From Theobroma cacao (lineage: Eukaryota; Streptophyta; Magnoliopsida; Malvales; Malvaceae), in contig NC_030858.1 in assembly GCF_000208745.1 (NCBI RefSeq), positions 3,392,566 to 3,456,565 on the forward strand: DNA of 64,000 nt. The letters are read 5' to 3'. Below the pieces are notes generated by a model, which had not been told where the DNA came from, made no database searches, and worked only from the letters and a program-made list of their open reading frames with translations. This document shows, in pieces, positions 1 through 11,037 of the stretch; position 1 is the first letter of the stretch, and each line of letters opens with the position of its first letter. Made by a program: the position numbers and the translations under genes.

Positions 1-322
1 GATGATTGAGTTTTTTCCAAGCTTTTTCAGTAGAGTCAAAGACAACGGATTGATTAAGATTGGGATCCACCATGAAAAACCAAGGCTCCCGTGAAGGAAT
101 CCGAGAGCATGCCAGCTTAAAACTTTCAGAAGCTGCAAATGATTTCCATCTCTTGCACACTGAACTGAGGCGAAAGAACGTTGAGGTCGGTAACCATGAA
201 AGGACCCTTTCTAGGAGGTCTTCATTGAGCTCATCCAAGGAGAAGTTCAACATATCTTTGCCTTCCCGAGGCAACTTCCTCTTTCTAGATGGCCTTGAAG
301 TCCAGCCATTAGCATTCTCCAT
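1..322 (-). CDS. F-box protein, N-terminal part (gene leaves the window)
   Basis: On the minus strand an ATG at 322 opens a frame of 107 codons that runs off the left edge. After a basic stretch (residues about 8-18), residues about 25-65 form an F-box: LDELNEDLLERVLSWLPT, then FRLSSVCKRW. The following residues (PWFFMVDPN..., VVFDSTEKAWKKL) look like the start of a kelch-type region. Such proteins are substrate receptors of SCF ubiquitin ligases, binding SKP1 through the F-box. An in-frame TGA lies 12 bases upstream of the ATG, which supports the start. A 5' leader intron is likely: acceptor TTGCAG just before 346, donor CAG|GTACA at 1106/1105. The substrate cannot be read from this part. 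F-box call firm, kelch call tentative. Confidence 0.85.
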   Translation of the reverse strand, partial: MENANGWTSRPSRKRKLPREGKDMLNFSLDELNEDLLERVLSWLPTSTFFRLSSVCKRWKSFAASESFKLACSRIPSREPWFFMVDPNLNQSVVFDSTEKAWKKLNH

Positions 323-346
323 TGGCAGATTATTTCAGAAAACTAA

Positions 347-1105
347 CTGCAATAACAACAAGAGGATAACAACACCATTAATAGGAGCCCACTATCAATT
401 ATACCATTGAACAAAGGAATCAAAAGGCAATTATTTTCAAATCTATCCCCATCATGGAGAATATATGAAACAAGGCAAATAAGGCTTGAATATCACATCA
501 ATTAAAGATTAGAGAAAAAATGACAACCTAACTAACATAGGCATTAAAGGTCCACACATGACTAGAAAGCACTAAGAGGCTCTCCTTTTCCTAACCTCCT
601 CTCTCATATTAACACCGAAAATTTAGTTTCTTGGAAAAAGTAGGGTAAAGAAGAGCAGAAAATAGTACTACTATTAAAGAAGTGACAATATCATACCACT
701 TGGGTTAGAACAAAAGAAAAAGACCATAAAAACCATTGTCCAATAGAAATTTCCTTCTTTTTTCAAGGGGGCCAACAAGAAGACAAGTTAGCTCCACTCA
801 ATTTCACTTCAATGAATGCAGAGTAAATTCTTCAAGAAAGTAACTAAAAGGACAAGAATTTGGGAAGCCATACATTGAAACTACAAACATGATAAAAGTT
901 TTTGTTAAATACCATTAATTTGCACCAGAGTCCAGACTCTTTTTTTTTTGTATTTGTTTTCAAAAATTCTAGCAAAACTAAGACATAACCCATGAAGAAA
1001 AATTGAAAAGAAAACCTTTTAGCTTGATAAAAAAAAGCCAGAAATGAGCTTGACCATGGAAGAAGATGAAGACAGAAAGGGAAAGATCAAAGAAGGAAAA
1101 TGTAC
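347..1105 (-). other. Probable 5' leader intron of the F-box gene
   Basis: On the minus strand a GTACA donor at 1105 and a pyrimidine-rich TTGCAG acceptor ending at 347 define a 759-base intron between a non-coding first exon (about 1106-1350) and the exon with the ATG. No coding sequence is seen inside. Leader introns are common in plant F-box genes and can raise expression. Inferred from splice signals only. Confidence 0.5.
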
Positions 1106-1381
1106 CTGGTGTAAGGAAGCTGAAGGGGAAGCCTTGAGAGTGTAAGAGACTGCGGGGTGCAAGAGCGTTAAGTGAAGCTGAGTGGGGCTCCGGGGGATTT
1201 AAAGAGGGACAAGTTGAAACAGCCCAAAAACAAAACAAAAGGGAAAGCAACAGCAGAGAGAGCAAAGTAAAAGGGTTTTACAGAAGGAGGAAGGGAGGCA
1301 GGAAACTTCCTCGGGTTGCTCTTTTTGTAAGCGTTGACAGTATAGACAGAAGAGCGAGCGGAGCAAAGCAAAGCAAAGCTT

Positions 1382-1390
1382 TATATATAT
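1382..1390 (-). promoter_or_regulatory. TATA box of the F-box gene
   Basis: A TATATATA run read on the minus strand lies about 275 bases upstream of the putative leader donor. The DNA between them is CT-rich on the minus strand, as is usual for plant leaders. Position and orientation fit the core promoter of the F-box gene. Confidence 0.45.
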
Positions 1391-3410
1391 ACAAAAACAA
1401 AAGTGAAAGTGAAGCCTCACACTCACACACACGGGTGGAGAGAGAGAGGAAAAAAAAAGATAAAGCAAAAGAAAATCTACTAAGTTGACTCTAGCTCTAC
1501 GCATCTACTGGCAAGTCTACGAGACAGGCTTAGTATAGGGTAACAGAGAGAGAGGGGTGCATTGGATTCTGGGTTGGGCCGTCCCGTGAACTAAACAAAG
1601 CTCAAGGATTTTGTTTGCTGTTTTTGCACTTTAATCAAAAAAAAAAGTGAAAGCACACGTAACCCTGGTTGAGTAAAAGAACAAAAAAAGGAATGGCATT
1701 TCCATGTCAAAGGGGGTGGGGGGTTGAGGTCTGGCTGAGGAACTTGGACAGTTAGATGGGTTGCTGACCTTTGTAAAGCAAAAGGCAAAGAAAGAAAGAG
1801 AGTTTTTCTCTCCTTTTTTTTTTCTTGGCTAGTTTGCTTTCTCTTGTTTGCCTGCCTCGTTGGGGAATCTTTCCTCTCTTTCCCATGTTTCTTTCCTTTG
1901 GCCTTTGGGCTTTGGTCAGTTCAGTGTTTGTTTTTGTATTAAAAGTCAAAATGCCCCAGTAGCAAGAACCGATTCCTGTAAAACCCCCCCATAAATAAAA
2001 AAACAATAAATCATTAAGCTAAAGACAAAAAAGCCGTTAATCACGATTTCCTTTTTCTGCTCTGTGTTTTCAAACAGAGACTCGAATCTCGATGCCAACT
2101 TACATGAGCGGGCCCGCAGTTCTCGACCCAGTCTGGTTTCATCAAATTCAGCCCATTTTCTTGGACTTCAAGGATAGCCCGGCAAGAAAATTTTTCCTAG
2201 AAACAAGTCAAAAACTAGATATAATATTTAAAAAATTTCATGAATTATTTAAAAATATTTTAATATTTTTTATTTAATTTAATTAAATTGTTATATTTTT
2301 ATTTTTATCAAATAGATTTTTATAATTAATAGTTCACTAAAAATCTGTTTGATTTAAAATTTTTTAGTTTAAAAGTTATTATAAAACTGTTATTAAAAAA
2401 ATAACTTTTAAAACTAAACTAAAATTGTTTGATAGATTTACTTTTATATCCTCAATTTTTTTAAGTTTAATTAAAATTATCATAAAAGATATTTACAGAG
2501 AGTAATTTTTACAATATTTATAGAGAAAGGTAGAGGATAAAGAAATCACGATTTTTGTTTGAGAGATGTGCTCTGCAGAGAGAGGGAGAGGAGAGCAAGA
2601 TGATTGAGAGATAAGTCTTTTTGAAGAGGGTAATGTTGAGATTATATTTAATAGAAAAGGGTATTTTTTAAACAAAAAGAATTATCCTCAAAAGCTTATG
2701 TATTTTTAAAAGAATAAAAGAGAAACTCATCTCTATAGCTTTTCTTGAAAAATTTTTTAGATTTTGTTTTAAAAAAATTAATACTTCTAAAGATCCTGTT
2801 TAGTTTAACTTTTACTTTTAAGAAATAGATAAGTTGAAAAAAATTAGATCAAATAGATATTAATTGTCATTATCCAAAATATCATATATTATTTTTCATA
2901 CATGTGACATTGACATAAGAGATGAAATGTCACATGATCATGTCATCACGTCACATTATTATTTATCATGACACGTTAATATATTATGTTAACAACGCGT
3001 GACATAAAATGATATGTGACATTTTAAATAGTAATAACTAATCAATCATTAATTATAAGAATTTATTTAATTTAAAATAAAAATATATAAATTTAGACAA
3101 TTAAATATTGTATGGAAGTATAGTTAGAAGAATTATATGCATTATTAGTGAGTAATATTTGATAATATGCCAAATTTTAATTATCTTAACTTTTTGAGCT
3201 TCTAGTTAGTGCTAGTCCCGTAGGGAAAAAACTTATGTCACATAGACTGGGATCTGGCTGCCATCTTACATGGGCCTGATTAATTACCGCTGAGCCCATC
3301 TTTCCCAAAAGAATGCCCGGAAAGAGAACTCTTCTGGAAAGTCCAGCAAAGGAAAATGGAAAGAGAGGGTCAAAGGGGCAAAGGCAAATATTAGAAAAAG
3401 AGAAAAAAGA
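1391..3410. other. Divergent intergenic region, AT-rich
   Basis: About 2 kb between the minus-strand F-box promoter and the plus-strand FAX2-like gene. It holds an imperfect AT-rich hairpin near 2362-2425 (AGTTTAAAAGTTATT and its near-complement) and a stretch at 2895-3020 rich in GACAT/ATGTC words of the kind seen in transposon arms elsewhere in the window. The FAX2 leader probably begins near 3300. No gene supported. Confidence 0.5.
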
Positions 3411-4466
3411 ATGGCAGATTTGTTGGTTGGTGTTTCACAGTCGTCTCTTCTTCGACTTCAACCAAAGCTTGGATCATTTCGAAGGCTACAGCTCTTTAAC
3501 AATTACGGTTACCCGAGATTTGGCAACAGTCAGCTCGATCTGAAAGGGGTGACTGTAGCTGGGGTAGTATCTTCTGATTCGAAAGCACCCACGATTCTTA
3601 CTAACTCAGTTGATTTTGCCAAGGGAGGGATCGAAATCGAAGTAGACACAGGAAACGGCGGAGGAGACAACTTTGACAACAGAAGCGGAGGAGGAGGAGG
3701 TGGTGGCGGTGGGGATAACAGCGGCGGAGGTGATAGTGGCAATAAAGGAGAAGGGGAGTTTTCAGACGACGGGAGTAAGAAAACAATGGCTTTGTCTATG
3801 TCCCAGAAGTTAACTCTTGGATATGCTGCTCTTGTCGGAGGTAAAATTCTTGTCTTTTTTTTTCTTTAAGTATTTTTCAGTGTACTTCTCGCATGAGTCT
3901 TGGTGCTGCTATAGATTCGAGTTGGTAGAAATTTGATTGGATTTTGGGTAATTAGTTAGAACTTTAGAATTGATTATAAAATAATAAAATTAGACTCTTT
4001 GCTTCAAGCAAAGGATATAGATCTTGTCTAATGGACTTTAGAATTGCTAATTATTTAATTCATTTTTTTTTTTATAAATAGTTGGTGGTGTTATGGGCTA
4101 CATCAAGAGTGGCAGCCAGAAGTCACTTTTGGCAGGAGGATTGTCAGCCTCACTGCTCTATTATGTTTATACTCAGCTTCCCGCAAAACCAGTTTTTGCC
4201 TCATCCCTTGGGCTTGGTAAGTCACTCTTTGTGGTTGTTGCACCTCGGGTTTTGTATGTTTTCGTTGCTAAAGATGATTGATTTAATTCCAAGTAATGAG
4301 GTCACAACACATAGGGCCTGGCAATCAGTGTTGAACTTGTCATATCTTTTTTGTTTAATGAATGCTGAATTCCAAAGGATTAGCAGATTTGCCCTTTCAT
4401 TGTCACCTTGATTCAAAATTTCCTGAGATCAAAGATAAGATTGAGTTTTGCTTTCATGAAAAGGAT

Positions 4467-4500
<34 letters not shown>

Positions 4501-5026
4501 GAAGGGAAGGGAAGGGTTTTCAGTGCTGTTGTGGAAGAAGGAAAGAGAGATACCTCTAAAAGGTCTTACATAGTGGTTCATGTCATTGTTACTTCCTAGT
4601 TATAATTATATGTAGTCGTAGTTAACAGAACGTAACAACTTGAGATAGAATGTACTCCTGTTTGATTGGCATAAAACTAAAGAGAATTCGAAAAGGTGCT
4701 GCTATTTGCTAACTTCTCAACTTAAATTATGAGGAATAAGGAGGTCAAGTTTTAAGTTTTCTTTTGACTGTTACTAATTACCGTATGAGACTATTAAAGA
4801 GGATTTAGCTTGTCTCCTCTCATTCCATTTTTCCTTTAGCTTGATCAAGTTTAACCCAAATTGCTTTTATGACATTTGATTTTAAGGTACATCTGCGGCG
4901 CTTTTGGGAGTGATGGGTTTCCGTTTCAAGAGGTCAGGAAAAGTCTTTCCAGCCGGTGTTGTGTCACTTGTGTCACTTGTGATGACAGGGGGCTACCTTC
5001 ATGGCATCATGCGTAGTCTGCACTAG
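3411..5026 (+). CDS. FAX2: FATTY ACID EXPORT protein, FAX2-like (Tmemb_14), chloroplast inner envelope
   Basis: Three exons, 3411-3840, 4082-4216 and 4887-5026, give 234 residues; phases close with GT-AG introns. The N-terminus (MADLLVGVSQSSLLRLQPK) is Ser/Arg/Leu-rich, like a plastid transit peptide. Residues about 80-115 are a Gly/Asp-rich linker with a run of nine glycines. The C-terminal half is a Tmemb_14 domain of four short hydrophobic helices (KLTLGYAALVGVGGVMGYI; SLLAGGLSASLLYYVY; GTSAALLGVMGF; VVSLVSLVMTGGYLHG). Plant FAX proteins export free fatty acids from plastids for ER lipid synthesis; the glycine-rich linker suggests FAX2 rather than FAX1. The neighbouring JAZ gene, convergent with it, matches Arabidopsis gene order as I recall it. 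Family firm, subtype inferred. Confidence 0.85.
4467..4501. repeat. Compound (TG)n(GA)n microsatellite
   Basis: Eight TG units run directly into about ten GA units inside intron 2 of the FAX2-like gene. Likely length-polymorphic; no function implied. Confidence 0.9.
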
Positions 5027-6417
5027 TCCAAGGCGGTAGTGATAGCAACAAAGTTGAATTACGAGCCTGTATGCTTATTGGACATGGTGCTTTGATAGAT
5101 AGAGTGCTTTGTTATGTCATACCTTCGAAGTTGTGAACTTTGTTAGACCACCATGCAATGTGATTGGACACCAGGTTGTTTTGATGTGTGAATGCGTTTT
5201 ACCTCTTAATTATCCCTGTTTCTGTGCGATGTTTGTCCCCCACTCCCACGCCCACACCCACCCAAATTTTATGCATAATAATTTGGAAAAGGCATTTCTA
5301 ATCCTGTAAAAAAAACCTAGTACCTTGACAGTCCAGTGTGAATGTTGCAAAATTCCTTCATTAGTTGGAACCTTCGATTCTTCGATCCGAAGATGCACTT
5401 TGATTGGTCATAAAAACAATGTACCGTCCAATTTCAGGGCAAGGGAAGCATCAAGTGCTTGTTTGAATGTGGTGCAATAGGTTTTAGCTTGTAACCAAAC
5501 GTCAATCTGACGTAGTGGCTGCATCATTTCCATCGTAAAGGAGAGTTACATTCAAGTCGAGCATACCAAAAGCCATCAGGGATTGATTATATATCAACAG
5601 AATTCATCCTTTCCCAACCAAAACCTTCCTGTAGGTGCGAATTAGATTATGATGCATTTGTATCTATTACCGACAATCAAACAATATGATTTCGATTAAA
5701 GCAGCATGTTATACCCTGAAGCCGAACAACGTCCAACAGTTGGAGGAGTTACTTCGATGTCTGGTGAATATTACTACCAAGTATGTTCCATGACTCCATT
5801 TCATCCACTGGATCAAGGTGCAATGCAGGTTAAGGGTTGAAGATAACTTATATAACTATTATCCATTTTTTTCTTGTTCAATTAACTTTTACCCATGATA
5901 GCACATAAGCACTAATACGACAGATGCCTATAATCACTGGCCTAGTTTGTACATCATATGTTCTAAAGAAATCTCTAGATGCGCTGCAGAAATGCAATGT
6001 CAAAAGTTTCATCAACGATCACACATAATTTATGAGTCTTCACATTCACATAGAACAGGGAGCCAACAACAAAGGTAACTGATACATATATAGCAAATCC
6101 TAGATAGTTCAGTTTGTCAGTTTGTCAGGCAGATTAGAAACATCAATACTTTAACCGAGTGCCAGGTTTAAAAGACATCACAACTGCCTCTGGAGGCAAC
6201 AGGAAAACAAGTGAACAGATCCTACATTAGGCAGCACTCCCATGGTAAATCATAGCAAGACCTACCATGAGACCTGTTTTGAATTGTACACTTGCCATCC
6301 CAATCAATTCCAAAGGCAGATCAAATGTCATCATCCCAGCGCACTTACCATTTTACAAGAATAATAACACTAAATTTAGTTTTTACCAAATATATAAGTG
6401 AATCCTCTACGCTTAGC
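5027..6417. other. Tail-to-tail intergenic region
   Basis: Lies between the stop codons of the plus-strand FAX2-like gene and the minus-strand JAZ gene. It should contain both 3' UTRs. No further open frame with coding character and no RNA gene recognised. Confidence 0.5.
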
Positions 6418-8425
6418 TTAGGCAACATGGGTTGGAACTTTTGGTTGCAAATCTTCTTGTGGAACAGGTGATTTTTCAAAGCAGCCCGACTCCAGTGAAG
6501 TTGCAGCACTGAGGTTAGCTTTGGTGTCATCAGCCATTTTTGGTGTTGATGGATTAGGATATGGGTTCCTGTTCACCAGCCTGCAAAAGAAAATAGATAT
6601 GTTGTTATGCCTAGATTATAATCCCCATGCTTGAAGCAAATTCCAAGGCAGCTTATGTGACACTATTATGCAATTTTTGAAACTAGTTGAGCGTTTTTAT
6701 GCAAAGTAATAAGTAACAAGACTCATATATTATCAAAATAAGTGTTTTACTATTCGGTAAAGGGCATATCATGAATGCTTAGGGGAACAAACTTAAACAG
6801 TAAGATGGTAGAGTTTAATCTGCTTGAGGATGAAAGGGAGAAAGAAACAAGGGACAGTGGTTCAGTATAGAAGGGGTACCTGTCCCGCCGCTTCTCAAAA
6901 AATCGCTGAAGGGAGTGTCTTCTTGCAATTGGTAATTCTGATCCAATTGATATTCACACAAACATTATGCTACATTAGCTACTATGCACCACAAATGGAA
7001 AAGCATATAATATTTGCATTTGAAATTTATCCACATTCTAGCCAAGTCATTTGAGAGTTACCAGCTTGCAGTTTGCAAAGAGAAGTCCTCTGAAGAGGGT
7101 ACACCGGTGCTTGTGGTGAAGCCAAAGCAGTTGCAGTACTTTGAAGTGAAGGAGACCTTGTAAGAACAGGTGAAGTAGTGGCACAATCAGTTGCTGCATT
7201 CTTCATGTCAGCAGAGTTGGCAGCAGCAGCAGTACTAGCGATAAGCATAATCTCTTGCACCTGACCACAAGAATCATGGATGAAGTTTGGCATAAAATGT
7301 CATTCAGCTGAAACTTAGTAACATCCTAAATATTATGTAAAGGCTAACCTTTTCCACAGGAATAGCATCAAATACACAAACACTTCCGCCATAGAAGATG
7401 GTGAGTTGGGATGGAGCATGACTTGTGGTATTTAGTCCAGATCCCGGCATTGCTAGGGAACTTATACACCAAGAGAAGCAAAGTTTTTACAATGTTATAG
7501 AAGCTTTGCACAAATATGACTAATGGCTCTTCCCTTCCACTCATAAATGAGAATGATCTACTAGAAACAATTTACATTAGGTGTAATGTACAAAAGCAAT
7601 GGGAAACCCGTCTACAATTTTTTGCTTTAAAGACTAGTATAATTAAACCAGACAACAATAATTATCATTTCACAGAAATCTAGTTCAAGGGGGAGGTACG
7701 GAGAGAGGAGGACAAAGCATGGAAATTGGTGGTGTGAAATTCGGAATATGAAAGTCTCAAAAAATGTCACTCACATATGGATGTAAATGTGCATCATTTC
7801 CATCCTGCTCTTCTATGTTGTGCCACTTTCATACATGATATTTTCCAGTAGTAATATCAATAGTTTTAACACCCTAACCTAAAATATAAGATCTAAACTC
7901 TAAACAACTAAGCATCTTTTTCTTAGCAAGGACAGCCGGAATGCTTTCCCCACCATAAAAAGATAATAGTTCTATTTTCCCTTCCATCTTTCTTGGAATT
8001 CAAAGCTTGGGGTAACATTATGTAACCCACGTTTCGTGTACCATATCCTAACAGAAAACACAATATCATAGTCAAATTGTCCTCCACAAATGAGATTAGG
8101 ATAATTAATAGAGCATTAAACTTATCAAGGATTATGGTAAATTGACCAACTATGTAGTAATAACTTTCCTTTTTGAAACAGAAAATTCGAGAATAATTAA
8201 ACAGCTGCCTAACAAGATCCAGATCCGGACTTTCTTTTTCCTTCTTTTCCATGCAAAGGATATAATTTACGCTTACCAGTTCCGGACATTTTTCTTTCCA
8301 AGAAAATCGGGGGCTTCAACGGATCCCAGCTTTCCAACACCGTTGTCACCGATAATATCGCCATTAGTTTCTTTAACGGCGACGTTTGGCTTGACTTCGT
8401 CGCGTGATTCAGCTTCTCCTTCCAT
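6418..8425 (-). CDS. JAZ/TIFY jasmonate repressor, JAZ11/12 (TIFY3) type
   Basis: Five exons on the minus strand, 8425-8277, 7460-7349, 7260-7062, 6937-6880 and 6580-6418, give 226 residues. The TIFY/ZIM motif is at residues 66-87 (QLTIFYGGSVCVFDAIPVEK) and recruits NINJA/TOPLESS and mediates dimers. The C-terminal Jas motif at 154-180 has the ELPIARR degron loop and the complete SL..F..KR..R.....PY signature (SLQRFFEKRRDRLVNRNPY), so it should bind MYC factors and the COI1/JA-Ile receptor. The last intron splits R173, inside the Jas motif, as is typical of the family. The N-terminus is acidic with DFLGKK near residues 40-45. RRHSLQRFFEKRRDR resembles JAZ11/12 most, and the neighbourhood agrees. 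The nuclear location is expected from the family. Subgroup is inference. Confidence 0.9.
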
Positions 8426-8972
8426 GGAAACCAGATTTTCCTTTCTTTTCCCCTTCTTGGACCTAACCTTTCCTCGCTAAATTTCTGTCTTCTGTTAGGC
8501 AGACCAACCTGTGATTACATTGAAAGTATGTGAAAGTGAAAGCTAAGTAAACCAATCCGACGGTCAGTGTTGGTTTCTTGGAATGGAGAAGATTGCTACG
8601 TGTCAGTCGTACAGGAACCCTTTCTGATGATAAATTAATATTTTATTCTTTTATCAATAGCTTAGTTCCGACTTTTCACAGGCTCAGGGGTTGGGACTTG
8701 ATCTACTGCAAAATCTGGTCCGCACCAGTCTCCGAGGTACAAAAAGCTACAATTGTACTATAGTTATGGAACGACAGGTCATGTCTTGTCTACACAATTG
8801 GTTGTTGGATTTATGGCTACAATTTTCAACGTTTTTTTCCTTTTAGTTTTTGCTAGCTGTTTCAAAACGGTATATTAAAATATTAATTTAAAAAATTATT
8901 TTATAATCTTGACAATTATAAACATCAATTAAAAATTAAATTCTTTTAAGGAAAGTATATTGAATTCATATT
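8426..8972 (-). promoter_or_regulatory. Proximal upstream region of the JAZ gene
   Basis: The JAZ leader and proximal promoter must lie here, read on the minus strand. One ACGT core (GACACGTAGC on the minus strand, near 8595) is visible. No clear TATA box was identified. The next recognisable structure is the Mutator-like element beginning at 8973. Confidence 0.35.
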
Positions 8973-9183
8973 GGTTAAAAGATCTTTCAAATTCCTATAC
9001 TCTTCAACTTCATTTAATTTAATTTTTATATTTAAAATTAAAATAATTTAGTCTCTTAATTTTAAAAATTATATCAATTTATTCTATTTCTTTAACGATA
9101 TTCAATTTTGTCGTTAAAAAATATGTCAACATTAACATATCACATTTTAATAATATGACGTTTGAGATAATAACGTGACATGT

Positions 9184-9220
9184 CACGTGACACTCAATGA
9201 TAACGTGACAATACCACGTG
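9184..9220. promoter_or_regulatory. Two CACGTG G-boxes in the left arm of the Mutator-like element
   Basis: CACGTG occurs at 9184-9189 (in TGTCACGTGACA) and 9215-9220 (in ACCACGTGG), about 760-795 bases upstream of the JAZ ATG. G-boxes are the binding site of MYC2-type and other bHLH/bZIP factors. Whether these act on the JAZ gene is inference. Confidence 0.4.
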
Positions 9221-9699
9221 GCATTATACGATGACATGACAGTGCTAAAGTGGTAGTGGCATGCTGACATATCATTGTCATGTGATAAATAAAAAAATTT
9301 TAAAAAAAAATTACCATGTCATAAGAATTAAATTGAATAAAAATATGTAGTATAGTGATTAAATTGAATAAAATTAAAATGTTAAGAGAGTAAATTGAAA
9401 AAAATATTTGAAAAATATAAATCTTTAAGTAAATTATTAATATTCTTATCAATAAGCCAAAGTTTTAAGTGTAAAAGATTTATGGTGTTAAAAAATATAT
9501 ATAAATATTTTATTACTTGATTATTTGATTCTAAAATATGTAAATTAATTTATCTTTTTTACAAAAATTAAGTTTGAATTCTCCTTCTATAATTTTTTTT
9601 TTTAAATTTCATACCTAAAATCAAATATAAATGAATAACATGAATTATGTTAAAATAAAATAATATAAAATGATAAAAAAATATTGATTTAATTACAAC

Positions 9700-9893
9700 T
9701 TTCACAAATTACAAATACGCATTCTTTTAAAATTATTCAACTCTTACCCAATTTATCTTTTATTTAAATTTATTCAAATTAGCAAAATATGTTGATTTAG
9801 TGGTAACTTGCACAATTTACAAATACACATTCTTTTGCAATTATTCAACTTTTGCCCAATTTATCTTTTTATTTAAATTTACTCAAAATTTCT
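9700..9893 (+). repeat. Tandem duplication of about 75-bp units inside the Mutator-like element
   Basis: The segment from ACAAATTACAAATACGCATTC to TTTATTCAAA (about 9700-9775) is repeated with few changes at about 9816-9890 (AATTTACAAATACACATTC to TTTACTCAAA). It lies at the inner end of the left arm. No function implied. Confidence 0.7.
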
Positions 9894-11037
9894 TATAAAA
9901 CGAATTTATTTAAATTCAAATATTACAACCAAATTTTACTAAATTTAAATTTAAATTATTAATTTGGATCTACAAAAAAATTGCTAACAAAATAAAATTG
10001 TATAAATATTTACAGTTATATTTAACTTTATCAATCATAAATGCAGTTTTTAATCTAAAAAATTTCAACTTAAAAAATATAACTTAAAATATTAAACAAA
10101 ATAAAAACATAAAAAATAAATAAAAAATTAGAATGGTGGAGCTCAGATTCTATAGTTGTAATAAGAGATTTGTCATATCCAAATTAAGCAAGTCAAAACG
10201 AAAAATTATTTTTATAATCATCGCTAACTCAATACCATTCTTCATTTTTTGAAAAGAAAAATACTAAATCAACATATTTTGCTAATTTGACTTTAGATGA
10301 AGTTAAATAAATTTCAAATTTTTATACTATAATAAATAAAAGAAAAAATAATTTATTTAGTCATTTTATATTATTTTATGTTAAAAATATATAAGTTATT
10401 CACCTAAATTTTAATTCATATATAAATTTCATTTCAATATTTTTTTTATAGAACGAGTATTTAGATTAATTTTTGTAAAAAATATAATTTAATTTACATA
10501 TTTTGAAATCAAATAATCAAGTAATAAAATATTTATATATATTTCCTAACATCATGAATCTTTTACACTTAAATATTTGACTTATTAATAAGTATATCAA
10601 TAATCTACTTATAGATTTGTATTTTTTAATTTTTTTTCAATTTAGTCTCTCAACTTCTTAATTTTGTTCAATTTAGTCCATATACTATATATTTTTGTTC
10701 AATTTAATCCCTATAACGTAGTATAATTTTTTTTTTTCTAATTTGCGACATGGCACTGACATGCTGACATGTTAGTACCATGACAGCACTGTCACGTCAT
10801 CGTATAGTGCCATGTCATCATCTCAACACCACGTCATCAAAATGTGACATGTCAGCATTGACGTCAATGCTGACGTTATCATTTAATTGCAAAATTGAAT
10901 GCCGTTATGAATAATGACTAAATTTATACAATTCTCAAAATCAATTGATTAAATTGCTTAGATTTTGAGTACAAAGACTAAATTGAACAAAATTGAATAT
11001 TATAGGGATTGAAGGGGTCTTTTGACAAATTCATATT

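Larger units (their letters stand above)
8973..11027. mobile_element. Non-autonomous Mutator-like element with long terminal inverted repeats
   Basis: Two arms of roughly 800 bases, about 8973-9800 and 10262-11027, are imperfect reverse complements. Matching blocks include the outer TTCCTATA/TCCCTATA segments, the CAATTTTG plus GACATGTCA-rich zone (9105-9290 versus 10741-10905), a block around AAGTGTAAAAGATT (9470-9560 versus 10490-10590), and inner AGCAAAATATGTTGATTTAG (9777-9797 versus its complement near 10265). The same ten bases AATTCATATT flank the element at 8963-8972 and 11028-11037, as expected for a Mutator target duplication of 9-11 bases. No transposase frame is present. A fold-back element of another superfamily is the alternative. 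Confidence 0.7.

Noticed and set aside
978..1504. Cys/Phe/Leu-rich minus-strand frames
   Set aside because: They are low-complexity translations of the CT-rich leader and promoter of the F-box gene; no family signature and a better explanation exists.
3530..3786. Proline-rich and His/Leu-rich minus-strand frames opposite FAX2 exon 1
   Set aside because: Shadows of the GGN repeats coding the glycine linker on the plus strand.
7923..8252. 109-codon minus-strand frame between JAZ exons 1 and 2
   Set aside because: No ATG-led coding character or family match; it lies within the long first intron, whose splice sites keep phase around it.
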